The notes under the pieces: generated by a model
Database searches by the model: none
What the model was told of the DNA's origin: nothing
The model's input: the letters and a program-made list of their open reading frames with translations, nothing else
Part shown: in pieces, positions 11,228 through 22,834 of the stretch
Numbering within the stretch: position 1 is the stretch's first letter
How the letters are laid out: each line of letters opens with the position of its first letter
Program-made: the position numbers and the translations under genes
From: Synanceia verrucosa
Lineage: Eukaryota; Chordata; Actinopteri; Perciformes; Synanceiidae
Direction: 5' to 3'
DNA: 64,000 nucleotides
Assembly: GCA_029721515.1 (NCBI GenBank)
Contig: CM056556.1
Span: 3,348,501 to 3,412,500, forward strand

Positions 11228-11314
11228 TAGGGGTGGCAAAAATATTGAAATATTTATTATATTATATCGTCTTATATAATATCGATTTTTAATTTATTTA
11301 TTTTTTTTAATATT

Positions 11315-11316
<2 letters not shown>

Positions 11317-11343
<27 letters not shown>
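11317..11343. repeat. Poly(T) tract
   Basis: Uninterrupted run of about 27 T. Confidence 0.9.
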
Positions 11344-11347
<4 letters not shown>

Positions 11348-11512
11348 TCACATTTTGGGTCAAAAACTCGTATTTATAGTGTTTACAGAGGTAATACAGC
11401 AGGAGAGAAAATGGTCATTTTCCCATCGACATCAATACAAACAGACTCCTTTTTGAAACCACCGGTATTGCCACCTGCTGGTTACTTCCATATGGGCTTC
11501 ATCGAGCATATA

Positions 11513-11753
11513 TATCTTATATATAAACACACACACGTATGTGTGTATATATATACGTATATATATACGTATATATCGATATATATACGTATATATATAT
11601 ACGTATATATATGTATATATATACGTATATATATATATATACGTATATATATACACACGTATGTGTGTATATATTTATACGTATATATATATATTATATA
11701 TACGTATATATATACGTATATATATATATATATATATATATACGTATATATAG
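11513..11753. repeat. (TA)n field with periodic CG and a duplicated CACACGTATGTGTG palindrome
   Basis: Alternating TA tract punctuated by ACGT steps roughly every 8-16 bp. The near-palindrome ACACACGTATGTGTGT occurs at about 11531 and again at about 11653, suggesting a duplicated unit of about 122 bp. Long open frames in all frames here are artefacts of the repeat. Confidence 0.85.
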
Positions 11754-11756
11754 AAG

Positions 11757-12060
11757 GTACCGGGTTCGAATCCCGCCCGGGGCCTTTCTGTGTGGAGTTT
11801 GCATGTTCTCCCCGTGTCTGCGTGGGTTCTCTCTGGTACTCCGGCTCCCACCATCCAAAAACATGCATGGGGATTAGGTTAATTGGCTAATTTAAATTGA
11901 CCGTAGGTGTGAATGTGAATGTGAATGGTTGTCTGTCTCTATGTGCCCTGCGATGAGGTGGCGACTTGTCCAGGGTGTACCCTGCCTTTCACCCTAAGAC
12001 AGCTGGGGTAGGCTCCAGCCCCCCTGACCCTATGAGGATAAGCGGTAGATAATGGATGGA
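11757..12060 (+). mobile_element. SINE-like element, 5' truncated
   Basis: Matches 22195-22509: GGGTTCGAATCCCGCCC (box B-like), TTTCTGTGTGGAGTTTGCAT, CCAAAAACATGCATGGGGATTAGG, GACTTGTCCAGGGTGTACCC and GAGGATAAGCGGTAGATAATGGATGG. The first about 45 bp of the full element (box A side) are missing. It is bounded on both sides by TA repeats, which hide any target duplication. Confidence 0.8.
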
Positions 12061-12065
12061 TGATT

Positions 12066-12069
<4 letters not shown>

Positions 12070-12135
<66 letters not shown>
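12070..12135. repeat. (TA)n microsatellite
   Basis: About 33 perfect TA units. Confidence 0.95.
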
Positions 12136-12137
<2 letters not shown>

Positions 12138-12692
12138 AATCATCAATCATCGTGTACATATATATACACACACACACATGATACATTTGTACTGTACATA
12201 TGCGCAACTTGTATTATAAGCTGCATTTTAAATTTCTCAGTGATCCATGTAGAATATTGCAGTATGTTGCAGTATCACAATATCGCAATAACCTATCGTA
12301 TCGTGAAGTTCTTGCCAATACCTGCCCCTATTATCTAGGGTCTTGGGAAATTAGTAGCATGCTTGTGTCAGTTAGTTGTGACTCCATGAGTCACTCAGTC
12401 ACTCATTATCCAACTCAAACTTGCCATAAAATATAAACACGTCTTCTCTCATAGAAAGTTTTCAAACTCTGAACTCTACAAAAATTCGAGGGTGATCTGT
12501 TTGGCAGAGGAACAGCAGGAACGTACAGCTATGGAGGATGTAGCAGCTGTCCTAATTGGGGAGGTGATGCTGTGCCCTGGGCACCGAGCTCTCTATGAGA
12601 CACCAGACTTATGCAGACTTCTCTGACTCGTCGCCAAAATGTCCCAGTGAGCTTCCTGAGAACATCAGTGCCTGCAGGACTGCCCTGAAACC

Positions 12693-12695
<3 letters not shown>

Positions 12696-12725
<30 letters not shown>
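12696..12725. repeat. (CA)n microsatellite
   Basis: About 14 CA units. Confidence 0.9.
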
Positions 12726-12726
<1 letters not shown>

Positions 12727-13195
12727 AACCAGTGCATGGTGTTCAAGAAGCCACTTAGATAATTATCAAAATACCAACTGGAGTAAAAATAACAGATGAT
12801 ATGATTAACAGTGTTTAATTACTACTGATGTTATATCAATCCGAACTCAGCCAATTTATTGATCCCAATACGTGAATTTGGATACCTACCGATACTATTC
12901 CGATATCAGAGCAGTGTTTGCTTTAATATTATTATCATTATTGTTGATTTTATATGAGTCTGTTTCAGCAGACAGCATTAAAGCACATACATAACAATTT
13001 CTGATCCGTGAATTCCGTTGGTATCACAACCCGGTAACCCCCTAAGTTTATCTCTTTTACAATACATCCATTAGGTTGGAAACATGCATTTCTGCAGACT
13101 ACATACCCTTTTCCTGGCTTGTTACATGACTGTATTCATGTGTCATGCTGGCAAGGAGAAGTATTGTTCGGATACATGCACTATTTCTTGAAGGT
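12726..13195. other. No gene; weak dispersed-repeat similarity
   Basis: About 12830-12910 carries an AATCCGAACTCAG...GATACC tract reminiscent of degenerate repeats elsewhere, without definable ends. Confidence 0.3.
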
Positions 13196-13690
13196 AATTA
13201 GCACAACTTCACAGCAACCTCCAGGTCTGAGAAGTGAAGCCTTAAACCTGCATTCTCTCTGTCAGCCAGCAGGGGGCGACTCCTCCTGTTGTATAGAAGT
13301 CGATGAGAAAATGATTTATTACATCAGTGAACGTTGTAAACAGGATAGCATTAAAGCAGTTTTATTCAACTGCCCACTGATGTGTCGTTACTGCATGTAG
13401 CTGATATATGCTCATATTTGATTGGCTGAGAAGCGTAGCGTGACCGAAACGTTCCTGTTAGTTTTGAAAGAGCAAATGTCATTTTGAAAACTTGACACTC
13501 GACCAATCATGTATCTGTCACTGTTGTGTCCATAAGGCTGCAAATCGACCCCCGGTTGCAAAAACCAATATGGCGATGACCAAAATTGTGAACTTAAGCC
13601 TTCAAAGCATCGGTCCACAAGCAATGGATGATGTCCGGAAGCATACATGCACTTCCTATATCCAGTCTATGAGACACTCTCCATGAAAAC
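13196..13690 (+). repeat. Teleost dispersed repeat (AGCAGGGGGCGACTC type)
   Basis: Contains CCAGCAGGGGGCGACTCCTC near 13265, then AACCAATATGGCGATGACC, GCATCGGTCCACAAGCAATGG and CTTCCTATATCCAGTCTATGAG near the right end. By family knowledge this ordered set of blocks marks an abundant fish repeat. Open frames on both strands here are likely incidental. Confidence 0.6.
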
Positions 13691-14299
13691 TCATCTGCAA
13701 GATGCAAAACTGATGCTCCGCAAACATCTTTGGGCTTTTTGGCCACTATCAGCAATGTTTTATAACTGTTAAGCAAATTTGAGACTCTCTGCGGCTCCAG
13801 GCCTCTAAATATTTCTTTATTTCTCTCCTCTTCTCTCTGAACTGCTGAAGCAAACTAGTGGCCACTGATGCAACCTCATAGCAAGACCATGCTTGCTTAC
13901 ATTCAGATCGTTTTCCATCTACATCATGTTGTAAAAAGAAGCACCAGAGCTTGGTCGTCCACTAAAGAGAAATAAACTTTTTTGGGACAAGATTTGTTCA
14001 GACTTGTCTGGCACAAATGAAAGACGTTATTTTCTTTCTGAAGTGTTTTATTGATTAAGGACAGACCCAGACAGGCCCAGTCCCTGCTGTTTGGATATGT
14101 TTGTGACAGTGATCAGTCAGTGTGTCGTGGTTTTATATGACTTTGTGAGTAAGTGTTATGACTGATAAGATTATTCTTTGGAGTAACAAATGAATCAAGT
14201 ACATAAATCCATTTTTATAACTGATCATTTTACATAGAACCAATACAAGAAGTACAAATACAAGCTTTTATCAAGTGTTTGCCTTTCAAGACTAACACT
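13691..14299. other. No gene or repeat recognised
   Basis: No supported content. Confidence 0.3.
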
Positions 14300-14302
14300 T
14301 AG

Positions 14303-14626
14303 CACTCTTTGAATGCCACTGACGTATTTCAACGTCATTTAAAATCCGACACTTGAGTGCCATCGACATAATAATACGTCGAAGTGTTTTTTTCAGCAGT
14401 GGGTCGCCGATCGTGGTCTCCTACAGCCTGTGAGTAATGTTGGGGCTTCTGGGATTTGTAGTCAGAGCATAAAGAGACGGCATACACCACAGAGATCAAA
14501 ACAGGAAGTGGAGACGATCGAGATTAGAGAGTAAAACAAACAGAATCTGGACAAAAAGTGGTGATTTTGGTGAAAGTGTCCTCTACTCTACCTCTGATAA
14601 AACAAGAATGGAACAAGGTAAAAACA
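14303..14626 (-). mobile_element. TTAA MITE copy C, truncated
   Basis: Reverse-orientation copy with the long-type terminus (GACGTATTTCAACGTC, TCGCCGATCGTGG, CTTCTGGGATTTGTAG). The match stops after AACAAGGTAAAAACAG at about 14626. A 40-bp piece of the missing end occurs at 15668-15712. Confidence 0.75.
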
Positions 14627-14898
14627 GTTTTTTGATTGAAAGGAAGTGGCTTTAACTTTTTGATGCTCATACAGTAGTTAACCTACACCATCCTGTGGAA
14701 GTCATTATGTTTGTCATGGATTTTCCTTATTTCTTTGTCTCCATTGTGTAGAGATGGCGAAGAAAAAAAAACACTGTAATGCTAAATAATATGCCTCATA
14801 TTGGTCGACACCTACAGTGGCCTAAGCTCATTATGTATTTGTCATTATTTATTTCTTTTACACATTCTCTGCTATTTGCAGATGTTAAAATACATAAC

Positions 14899-14900
<2 letters not shown>

Positions 14901-14936
<36 letters not shown>

Positions 14937-14938
14937 CA
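14901..14938. repeat. (CA)n microsatellite
   Basis: About 18 CA units with one G interruption. Confidence 0.9.
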
Positions 14939-15667
14939 GGTGGAAGGGAACAAAGGAAAGTAACCAGTTGCGATGTGAGGGAAGGTCAATGGACATTTTG
15001 TCTAAATAATGACTTTTAATGAGGCACTGCTGTGCTAATTACTCAGACTGGGTGATGAGGTTATTGTACCCTGAGGAAGAGGATGAAGAAGTGATTGTGG
15101 CTGTGTGTGTGAGAGAGACTAGACCACGATAAATACAGATATCCTGTTTTCCTGCAGAAAAAAATAAGTTCATTCTGGTTGTTGGGATCACTCTCCAGTT
15201 TCTGTTGTGGCATCTTTCTTTGTTTTTGCTCCAGCAGAATATTTAGCCATCATTACAGTGTCTATGTGACAGCAGTGGCAGTTATGTATTTGGCACAAAA
15301 TACATTATTTTGTGAAAATTGCATGACAAAATCAAACGATGAATACATGGCAAATGATCACACTGTCAGCTATTTACCTCTCTTACATCTCAGAGCATCT
15401 CTGAGACAAATTACAGCTTTTATGGAAGTGGTGGTATTGAGGCTGTCACAATGATTAGCTCAGTGCAACATGCAATTTTACTGTTGTTGTAAATGAAATT
15501 GCAAATGACTTGATGTTAGAGCTATAGAAGTAACGGTTCGGCACAAGTCAGAGCATTTGCTCTGGAAGAAAAGAAGAGACATTTTTATACATTCACAGTC
15601 AGACTTTAACTTTGTCTCTATTTGTGTGTAACTTCTACAGAATTACAGTAAACTTGATCAAACAGAA

Positions 15668-15712
15668 AGTCAAAATGGGTAAAAATGCTGGAACTAGGCA
15701 CTTTCTGTTTTA
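15668..15712 (-). repeat. Detached end of a TTAA MITE
   Basis: Reads GTCAAAATGGGTAAAAATGC then GGAACTAGGCACTTTCTGTTTT, the end that copy C lacks. It has the same orientation and lies about 1.04 kb away. This fits separation by an insertion at about 14626-15668. Confidence 0.55.
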
Positions 15713-15719
15713 AAAACTA

Positions 15720-16720
15720 CAGAAAGGAAACACACGTTAAAGCTCAACTGTTTTGGCAAAAGGTGCACGTCCCACATCACTAACCGCCATCTCTGCTGTG
15801 TCACGTTGTGTTATCTGGAAAGCTTTTGATGCACAAAATGTCATTCTGCTGCTAATAATAGCCTCCTTTCTAGTCACATTATCTTTTATTTACACTTGCT
15901 TATCTCTATGGGAAGGAAGCCCCCCGTCGATAACACGTCTGCCCTGGTAGAGCGACCCTAATACACAGTTTGGACCCTTTTTGCCCTCTGAGCCGTCCTG
16001 TCCTTATCGGGACCTCCTGGCTCTTCCATCTGGTCAACTGCTGATTATTGGACCAGATCTCCTTCACACACAGACTTCACTTTGACTGTACTGTATTACA
16101 CCCACACTGATGTGTTGGTGTCTGTCAGAGTGAAGGGCAGAGAAAACGTCTGTCTCCGTCCACCTCCTCAGTTCCATCCACTCCTCTGTCCTCATCGTCA
16201 AGGTCACTGTGTCTTGGCTCTTTAGCTGCATCACTCCGTCCACTTATCATCCATAAGACACACATCATCCACCGCACCGACACTCCAGCCTTTCACAACC
16301 CTTTTATTTCTGCTCCAGTCTTAAGTCGCCAGAACGAAAATGTGTGATGCTTACTAATCTGTTTCTGCACTTAGAACTCTGTCTCATGCCGGGCTCAGAG
16401 TGCACGAATTTAGCCAGACATTTTGACCAGGCAGACATTTTGACACGTCACGTCCGATTATGATTTGTTGGATCACAGAACACGCCTTTACCCCTTGTAG
16501 TGTGACATAATCAAAGATTGCCGATCTGGTGTCCAGGACGCTTCACGACCACGACACAGAATGACACTGTAAATCTGACATAGCAACCATGAATGACAAA
16601 AAAAAAATTGTATAGTCTGTGTCTGGCATTAAGAGGCGAATTCAGTGAGTGGTGCAGAGTTGTCATACAAGTCATTAGACAAAAAAAAATAACCAGACCA
16701 TAAAGCTATAGTCTGTCATT
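15720..16720. other. No gene or repeat recognised
   Basis: Includes two short A runs (16601, 16680). No coding content is supported. Confidence 0.3.
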
Positions 16721-16810
16721 CTGTCCATAGGCAGAGTTGAAGCCTGTGGGTGGGACCAACCGTTGTCGTTCAAACTGCTTCTGCACGTAATAGGCCAGTG
16801 CTATGACCAA

Positions 16811-17176
16811 TCAAAGCACCGGACAATGTGACGGATTCAGAGCGATCCTTTTAGCTACCAGCAGAGCCAGCTGGTATACTGGACTTTTGACGTAGCTGGT
16901 CGGCAAAACAGCAAATACATCCTTCTTTAAAATGGATGACTTGAGTGCTTCTTTCTGCTCAACTTTCAAAGAAAAGCCCAAGTCTAACTCTTCCAAAATC
17001 GATGACAGAGCCGATTCAAATGACCACAATTCGTTAGCCACAGCCATCTTGGTTGTTGTGCTGGCTCCAGCATTACGCAGCCCTGTCGTCATCGTGCTAC
17101 GCCCACCCCAACGACTCGCTACGCAGAGTGTTGTGATTGGTCCCACAGACTCCTTGTCGGAGCCAGGATTAGCCAC
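16811..17176 (-). pseudogene. RecQ-helicase-like N-terminal fragment, in a repeat
   Basis: The 121-codon open frame has a helicase start in residues 53-108. FESALSSILEELDLGFSLKVEQKEAL resembles the Q-motif region of RecQ-type DNA helicases. It is followed by DVFAVLPTSYVKSPVYQLALLV where motif I (Walker A) should read PTGxGKS. Here the glycines are replaced (S94, V96) while K97 and S98 remain, so ATP binding is probably lost. The frame ends at 16811 without later helicase motifs (DEAH, motif VI). The first about 45 residues are low-similarity and may be outside the original exon. I recall such RecQ-like exons scattered in fish genomes in repeats; this is probably such a captured or processed piece. 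Confidence 0.6.
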
Positions 17177-17199
17177 TATGATGCGCCACTAGACCATCG

Positions 17200-18545
17200 T
17201 GCTAGGCAAAAATATTTTTTGCCACTAGGGTGCATCTAGATTTCTGGGCTAGACTCAAACTAAAATGCTGAGTTGTTTTTGTGTTTTTCACCATATTTTG
17301 GTTTTGCTTTCAGCAGCATGGCTTAAAGCTTCTTCTTTTGACCCGTTTTGTTGAATGAGGTGTTGAAGTTATGGATTATACTAACAGCCAAATTCAAAGT
17401 TATGTTTCATTCATGTGAATAACACTCAGTCCAAGCCTGGACTGCAGCACAAAAACCTATACGGGTAGGCTATCACTATGAACCAATCAGATTGCTTGAT
17501 TTGAGCCACCACTTCTATAAATAGATGCATACCATCACAAATTCAATTTGAAATGCTGCCACAGAAGCAATATCACAGGGACATTTGCATCAAATGTAAT
17601 AGCGGGAGTGACTGAGCATTTACATTTATGACATACAAATGAATTTGTGCGAAAAGGTCTTTGACAAGCAGCCAAGAATCTGATCGTCCTGCTCCATTAT
17701 CCATAAATTGCAGACATATAAAATGAGCCCATGAGTCCCACATTGTTACACTAATATGGATATGAACATCAAACCCCTTCAAAGCTGAAAGCCAGCACTT
17801 TAATCTCAAAACTATTGTTCCATTTCTTCATTTCATGCTGGACTAGAGCCAGAACAATAAAATAGTGTCACTGTGTCACACACTGAGTTTTATCATGTAA
17901 TTAAAATCAGAAGCCCGGCCTAAAAAGATGGACTTTCCTGCTCGCTGTTGGCTCAGCGTCAGCATGTTGCTCTGATGTTCGGCTATAAAACGAGTCCTCA
18001 GTCATTGTTCTACAGCTAGTTTCTGAGAGCAAAATTATTAATAAAGTCTAGTTAAAAATGAATGATTTGGGGAAAGCTTGGCGCTACTATGTCTCAGTGC
18101 CTGCTATGTCATTAAATAGCCTTGGTGTATGGCATCACATCAAACATCCATAATACATTATAGAAAATGTCTTTCGAAAAACTCATGAAACTGAATAACA
18201 GCACTTTCTTGGAAAAGTCAAACTTTGATTTTGCTGTCGACAGCAAATCCTAAACAAGCAAGGCCGAACCACCTGCAGACGCCTGATCTTGTGTCGTCTT
18301 GAAAAGATTTGAAGCCATTTAGGGATTTAGCTGGCATGCACTGCAGAGATCCAGAGAGGCTTATACGGACGGTATCAGGACAAACTGAAGGACAGCGTCA
18401 GTGGAGGGCTTTTTATCTGTGATTTTTTTTTCTGATTAATGCAACTTACTGGATAGATGCAGGAGAAGAACAGTACAGCGAGGAAAAGAGAGCTGTAAAG
18501 AGGACAGAAGCAGAGAAAGCTTTGAAAGGTGTGTGTAAATATGTC
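17200..18545. other. No gene or repeat recognised
   Basis: AT-rich sequence; the short open frames lack motifs. Confidence 0.3.
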
Positions 18546-19264
18546 TAATGGGGTGGAAAAATATTGATATGGCAATATATCACAATAGTTTTTCTTCTGA
18601 TGTAATATACATTTTTAATATCAAAATATTTATCTTTTATTCCCCCAAAAAAGTAATGTTTTGGGCTTATTGTAAATCATTGAGTGCCAGCCGTCTTATA
18701 AAACCGAAAGTGCCTTGTTCCTTTTTTTTTGTTTTTGTCCATTTTGAGTCATATTTCTAGACCCACAGAATATTTTGTACTATGTCTCTGAAAACACTGA
18801 ATAGCTCAAATGAAAGAAGAGACTCTCTATTTCATCATGAAAAAAATGTTTGTTTTTACCTTGTTCCATTCTTGTTTTATCAGAGGTAGAGTAGAGGACA
18901 CTTTCACCAAAATCACCACTTTTTGTCCAGATTCTGTTTGTTTTGCTTTCTAATCTCGATCGTCTCCACTTCCTGTTTTGATCTCTGTGGTGTATACTGT
19001 CTCTTTGTGCTCTGACTACATCTCCCAGAAGCCCCAAAATTACTCACAGGCTGCTGGTGATCGGCGACCTCCTGCTGAAAATTTTGATGTATTGTTACGT
19101 CGATGGCGCTCAAGTGTCGGATTTTAACTGGTGTCGAAAAAAGAGTTAAGGTGCATTTTGAATTTCTCAGTGATCTATGCAGAATATCACAATAATGTAT
19201 CATATCGTTGCTCAAGTATTGTGATACGTATCGTATAGTGAAGTCCTTGCCAATACCTACCCTA
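18546..19264 (+). mobile_element. hAT-like MITE (TAGGGGTGGG family) hosting a TTAA MITE
   Basis: The left part 18546-18676 (GGGGTGGAAAAATATTGATA, TTTTCTTCTGATGTAATATA) and right part 19149-19264 (AATTTCTCAGTGATCTATGC, GTGAAGTCCTTGCCAATACC) are one family member split by copy D. Confidence 0.7.
18677..19148 (+). mobile_element. TTAA MITE copy D, nested
   Basis: Runs from TCATTGAGTGCCAGCC to GGTGTCGAAAAAAGAGTTAA. It has the full core and long-type right end. It lies inside a hAT-like MITE, so it inserted later than that element. Confidence 0.8.
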
Positions 19265-19269
19265 ATGTC

Positions 19270-20179
19270 TAACACTTGCCTGTGTCATGTGTTTTCATGG
19301 TCACAGGACAGGAATATGGTGACATGGTGCTGGTCCATCATGCTGCTTTTCTTGGCTCAGATCTTCTTTAATTCTTTTTAGGTCACTTTCAGATTGAATC
19401 TTTTTTTTTTTAACTTATGCTCTCTGGGTTTGGGCGATTTGGATCCAGGGGACATCTGATGACCTTCAGTAGAGTGTGGGAGACAAAACTGAAGAGATGC
19501 CAAGAAAATCAATTTTGGTGACATTACATAAGGCGAGCGGGCCAGGATGTCAGTCCTTATGATGCTTTATGCTGTAATGATGCAGTTTCCCATAGGAATA
19601 AATGAAATATTCTACCTATAGCTGCAGTACTGTATATGGAAATTGCAAAGTCACATATAAGATTATAACTTGATACCAATGCAGTGTACTATGTTCAGAC
19701 AAAAGTCTTTGCACACACAAAAAGGAAACTAAACAACTCAATGAGTTGGATTATTGTCCAGCTTTTATGAGCCAATCAAAGGGCACAAAAGCCAACATTT
19801 CCAGTGTCGTCATGGCAGAATGCCGGGCCTTGAATTGGACTGGATGGTAGTTGTTTTGTGGGGGAGAGTGGCATACTGAAGGCTCACGGCCTCCTTCATT
19901 TGTCTCAGAGCTGCAGACGCCTGCCAGTGACTTTTAGGAAAGTGGACAGAGGCGCTAGAGCAACAACTGTGGTAGATTGGATTGTGGTGGTGGAGAATGT
20001 CTGGGTTTGACAGTATGCCTCAACTACTGCAGCCAATGGGAGCTGAGCTCCCATGAAGGCAGTACATCTATGAGGGTCTTAACCAACAACCATTATTTTA
20101 ATCACAAATGCGTTTTTCAATGTAATGTGTATTATTTATACCAGTGTGATAAATAGACTAAAATAAGCACTTTTTCCAA
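19270..20179. other. No gene or repeat recognised
   Basis: No supported content. Confidence 0.3.
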
Positions 20180-20540
20180 AAGAACTGGTAACAGTTTATT
20201 TGTTTTGGAAACATTTCCCAGCATCCCCCCTCTCTATTTAGTAAAATGGTTCAGTCCAGCTGCTCCATCAGACAGCCTGCAGAGAGCTAACTTTTCACAG
20301 ACAGAGTGGAGGAGGAAAAAAAAACAAAAGACAGGATAAAGAAGTGAAGGGTTGACAGTGTGTCACCCAGTTCTTTCATAGGCAAGGTGGGTCTGTTAGT
20401 GGTTCATGTGATGAAAAGCTAACTTTTCAAAAATGTTATTAAAATGCATAGTTTTACATAAAACATGATCAAATTTTTCCGGGGAGCCCAGTAAGATTTC
20501 TTTTTACGGGGCTCAAAATCCCTGGCAGCACCCCTGCTCA
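20180..20540 (+). mobile_element. Partial copy of the 807-bp hAT-like element
   Basis: Aligns with about 34130-34640: GGAAACATTTCCCAGC, AGTAAAATGGTTCAGTCCAG, CATCAGACAGCCTGCAGAG, GTCACCCAGTTCTTTCATAG and GTGGTTCATGTGATG. Neither terminal repeat is recognisable here. Confidence 0.7.
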
Positions 20541-20544
20541 TAAC

Positions 20545-21540
20545 ATTAGTAATTTTACAGACACGAAATTCTGATTATAATTCAAACTGTGGCCTGAGCT
20601 GTCAGTGGAGCTGAAGCTGAAACAGAACAGTGTTAGACGTCACGAACTGTACTGCTTTAAAGATGCTGTTCTGTCAGGAAACACACAAACAAACACTGGA
20701 GAGGGCCAGCTAGCTTCTTGTTTTGACTCTGAATGAAAAGACCTTTTGTGACGTTTCTATCCATTAACAGGAGTCAGCGCAGGGCTGGATATTCTGATGC
20801 AGCTCTTTAGAGTTACTCTTTAATGACACGGATGTGGAAACTGTCAGTACATAGCAGAGGTCATGTGGTCACCGATTTGTTGTTGTAGGTCGTTAATGTC
20901 AGTAGAGCTCGTTAGGTAAGCCTCGTACGGGTCAAGAGGGTAGAAAGAACACCCAGCGAGGAAGCAATCAGTTGTGGATAAACTCAGTCATGGTTCAATA
21001 GTGAGGTCAAAGCTTTCAGAAGAGCTACAGCAGCAGAAACTCTGACAAAAGTCTTCTTGACAAATTATTTTTATTATTTGCTGCCCAGACTGACTAAAAG
21101 GCATTTCTCTCTCAAATCATAGTTTTTGTCTCCTCATTTTTTTTATGAGCTGCCAAAACATGCAGTAAACAAATAGTGACTTAAAATAATGACCAATTAG
21201 ATAAATGAGTCAATATAAAATGTAATTTAATCTTACTTTTTCTTTTCTCTTTTCCTCACTTAAAATGAAATGAATAATATTTTTTCTATTTTTCACGTGT
21301 ATCATCTCATATCGTTATATATCAGAGCATTTTTACATCCCTGTCTCCTCCTGTAAACGGCTCCAAATGTTTGATGTCTCATCCTGCACTCGAGGCGTTA
21401 ACAAAAAACGTCTTTATGCTCTTTCACTTTGACGTACGTCACAGTACAGAAGTTAAACACCTCTGGTCCGTAGGGACTTTTGTGGAGTTAAGCCAGGACA
21501 TGAACAGCTCATGGAGCACCGACTGAAAACTCCAATCCTG
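20545..21540. other. No gene or repeat recognised
   Basis: No supported content. Confidence 0.3.
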
Positions 21541-21544
21541 TCAG

Positions 21545-21920
21545 GTATCAAAAAATGAAACATTTCTCTGCGTCAAATTCCGATACCTAAGTGTCTGTGA
21601 ATCATGCTCTCTATGGACGGGAGGACATGTCCCCTTCAGATTCGTAGAGACACTGATCTGATCTGATCATCATCAGATCATTGTCTCGTATGTCTTCCAT
21701 GATTAAGCCCAATAACACCAAAATAACTTATTGAGTTGACAATAATAATAATATTAAGAATATAATAATAATAAATGAATACTGGTGATGACTAATGATG
21801 CTAAAATTACACAAAAATAATTTATTGAAGTATCAAAAAAATTGTGTTCTAGAACCGGTATCGAAACAAAGTTATCAAATTGGCATCATATCAAAACTTT
21901 GGAACGATACCCAGCCCTAT
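21545..21920 (-). mobile_element. Dispersed repeat ending CCCAGCCCTAT, second copy
   Basis: Reverse-strand relative of 2333-3053. Its + strand end reads GGAACGATACCCAGCCCTAT. Shared blocks include the GATCATCATCAGATCATTGTC region and CCGATACCTAAGTGTCTGTG. It lacks the central insert of the other copy. Confidence 0.6.
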
Positions 21921-22148
21921 ATATGTGACAAACTTTACACCACGCCAACCCGACACAAATACTGATACTGTAGCTCCTTCTGTTAGCCAGAGCGACCGAA
22001 CAGAGAAAGACACACTGCTTTCTTTTGCTGTTATTTTCATATGTGCATTAAGGAAATATGTTTCCCTGCACAATGAAATACTTCAATAAATATATAAAGA
22101 CAAATTAAATGGCTACAATGTGAAAAAATGCTAGATATACAATATTAA

Positions 22149-22509
22149 GGGCGGCACAGTGGTGTAGTGGTTAGCACTGTTGCCTCACAGCAAGAAGGTA
22201 CTGGGTTCGATTCCCAGCCCCGGGCCTTTCTGTGTGGAGTTTGCATGTTCTCCTCATGTCTGTGTGGGTTCTCTCTGGTACTCCGGCTTCCTCCCACCAT
22301 CCAAAAACATGCATAGGGATTAGGTTAATTGGCTAATTTAAGTTGTCTGTGAATGTGAGTGTGAGTGGTTGTCTGTCTCTATGTGTCCTGTGATGAACTG
22401 GAGACTTGTCCAGGGTGTACCCTGTCTTTAACCCTAAGACAGCTGGGACAGGCTCCAGCCCCCCCATGACCCTATGAGGATAAGCGGTAGAAAATGGATG
22501 GATGGATGG
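22149..22509 (+). mobile_element. tRNA-like-headed SINE, complete, 12-bp target duplication
   Basis: Begins GGGCGGCACAGTGGTGTAGT. A box A-like segment (TGGTGTAGTGG) and box B-like segment (GGGTTCGATTCCC) sit in the first about 70 bp. It ends in ATGGATGGATGG. The flanks carry a perfect direct repeat ATACAATATTAA (22137-22148 and 22510-22521), as expected from target-primed reverse transcription. It would depend on a partner LINE for movement. The same family occurs truncated at 11757-12060. Confidence 0.85.
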
Positions 22510-22521
22510 ATACAATATTAA

Positions 22522-22830
22522 AAATTAGAGTTGTGCAAAGAGGTTGTGCAACATTAGTCTGTGCAATATTGAGCAGAGGTAGTCCATGATTGCAGACTCC
22601 AGTCAGCAGTCTGATGGCAGAGGGAAAGAACGAGTTTTTCAATCTGGTGGTTCTGCATTTCACACTTCTGCACCTCCGGCCTGAGGGGAGAAGTGTGAAC
22701 AGTCTGAGGGTTGGAGGCAGCTCTCCTCTGGACTCTGCTGGTGGATGCTCTGCAGAGAGGCCAGTGGAGTCCTGAGGATCTTCTCTGCAGGTGTTTGTGG
22801 TCCACAGCAGTAGAGCTATGGAGCTAGAAA
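22522..22830 (+). repeat. Dispersed repeat (GTCTGATGGCAGAGGGAAAG type)
   Basis: Contains AGTTGTGCAAAGAGGTTGTG, CAGTCTGATGGCAGAGGGAAAG and CACCTCCGGCCTGAGGGGAG. By memory this ordered set typifies an abundant fish repeat. Part of a related unit may lie at 51387-51560 (ACGAAATGCAGATTGCC, AAAAGTGCAAAA). Confidence 0.4.
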
Positions 22831-22834
22831 TTCA

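Larger units (their letters stand above)
11228..12330 (+). mobile_element. hAT-like MITE (TAGGGGTGGG family), expanded by insertions
   Basis: The left end TAGGGGTGGCAAAAATATTG is at 11228 and the right end CTTGCCAATACCTGCCCCTA is at 12330. The flanking octamers TTATTGAG and TTATCTAG agree at 6 of 8. The family is normally about 260-330 bp; here it is about 1.1 kb because a poly(T) run, a TATACG/TA repeat field, a SINE fragment and a (TA)n run lie inside. Confidence 0.65.

Noticed and set aside
11411..11890. Long open frames on both strands rich in Y and I
   Set aside because: They are read through the TATACG/TA repeat and are open in several frames only because the repeat lacks stops.
22149..22220. 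Stand-alone tRNA gene
   Set aside because: Box A/B-like motifs are the head of a SINE with a target duplication; the cloverleaf is not intact.
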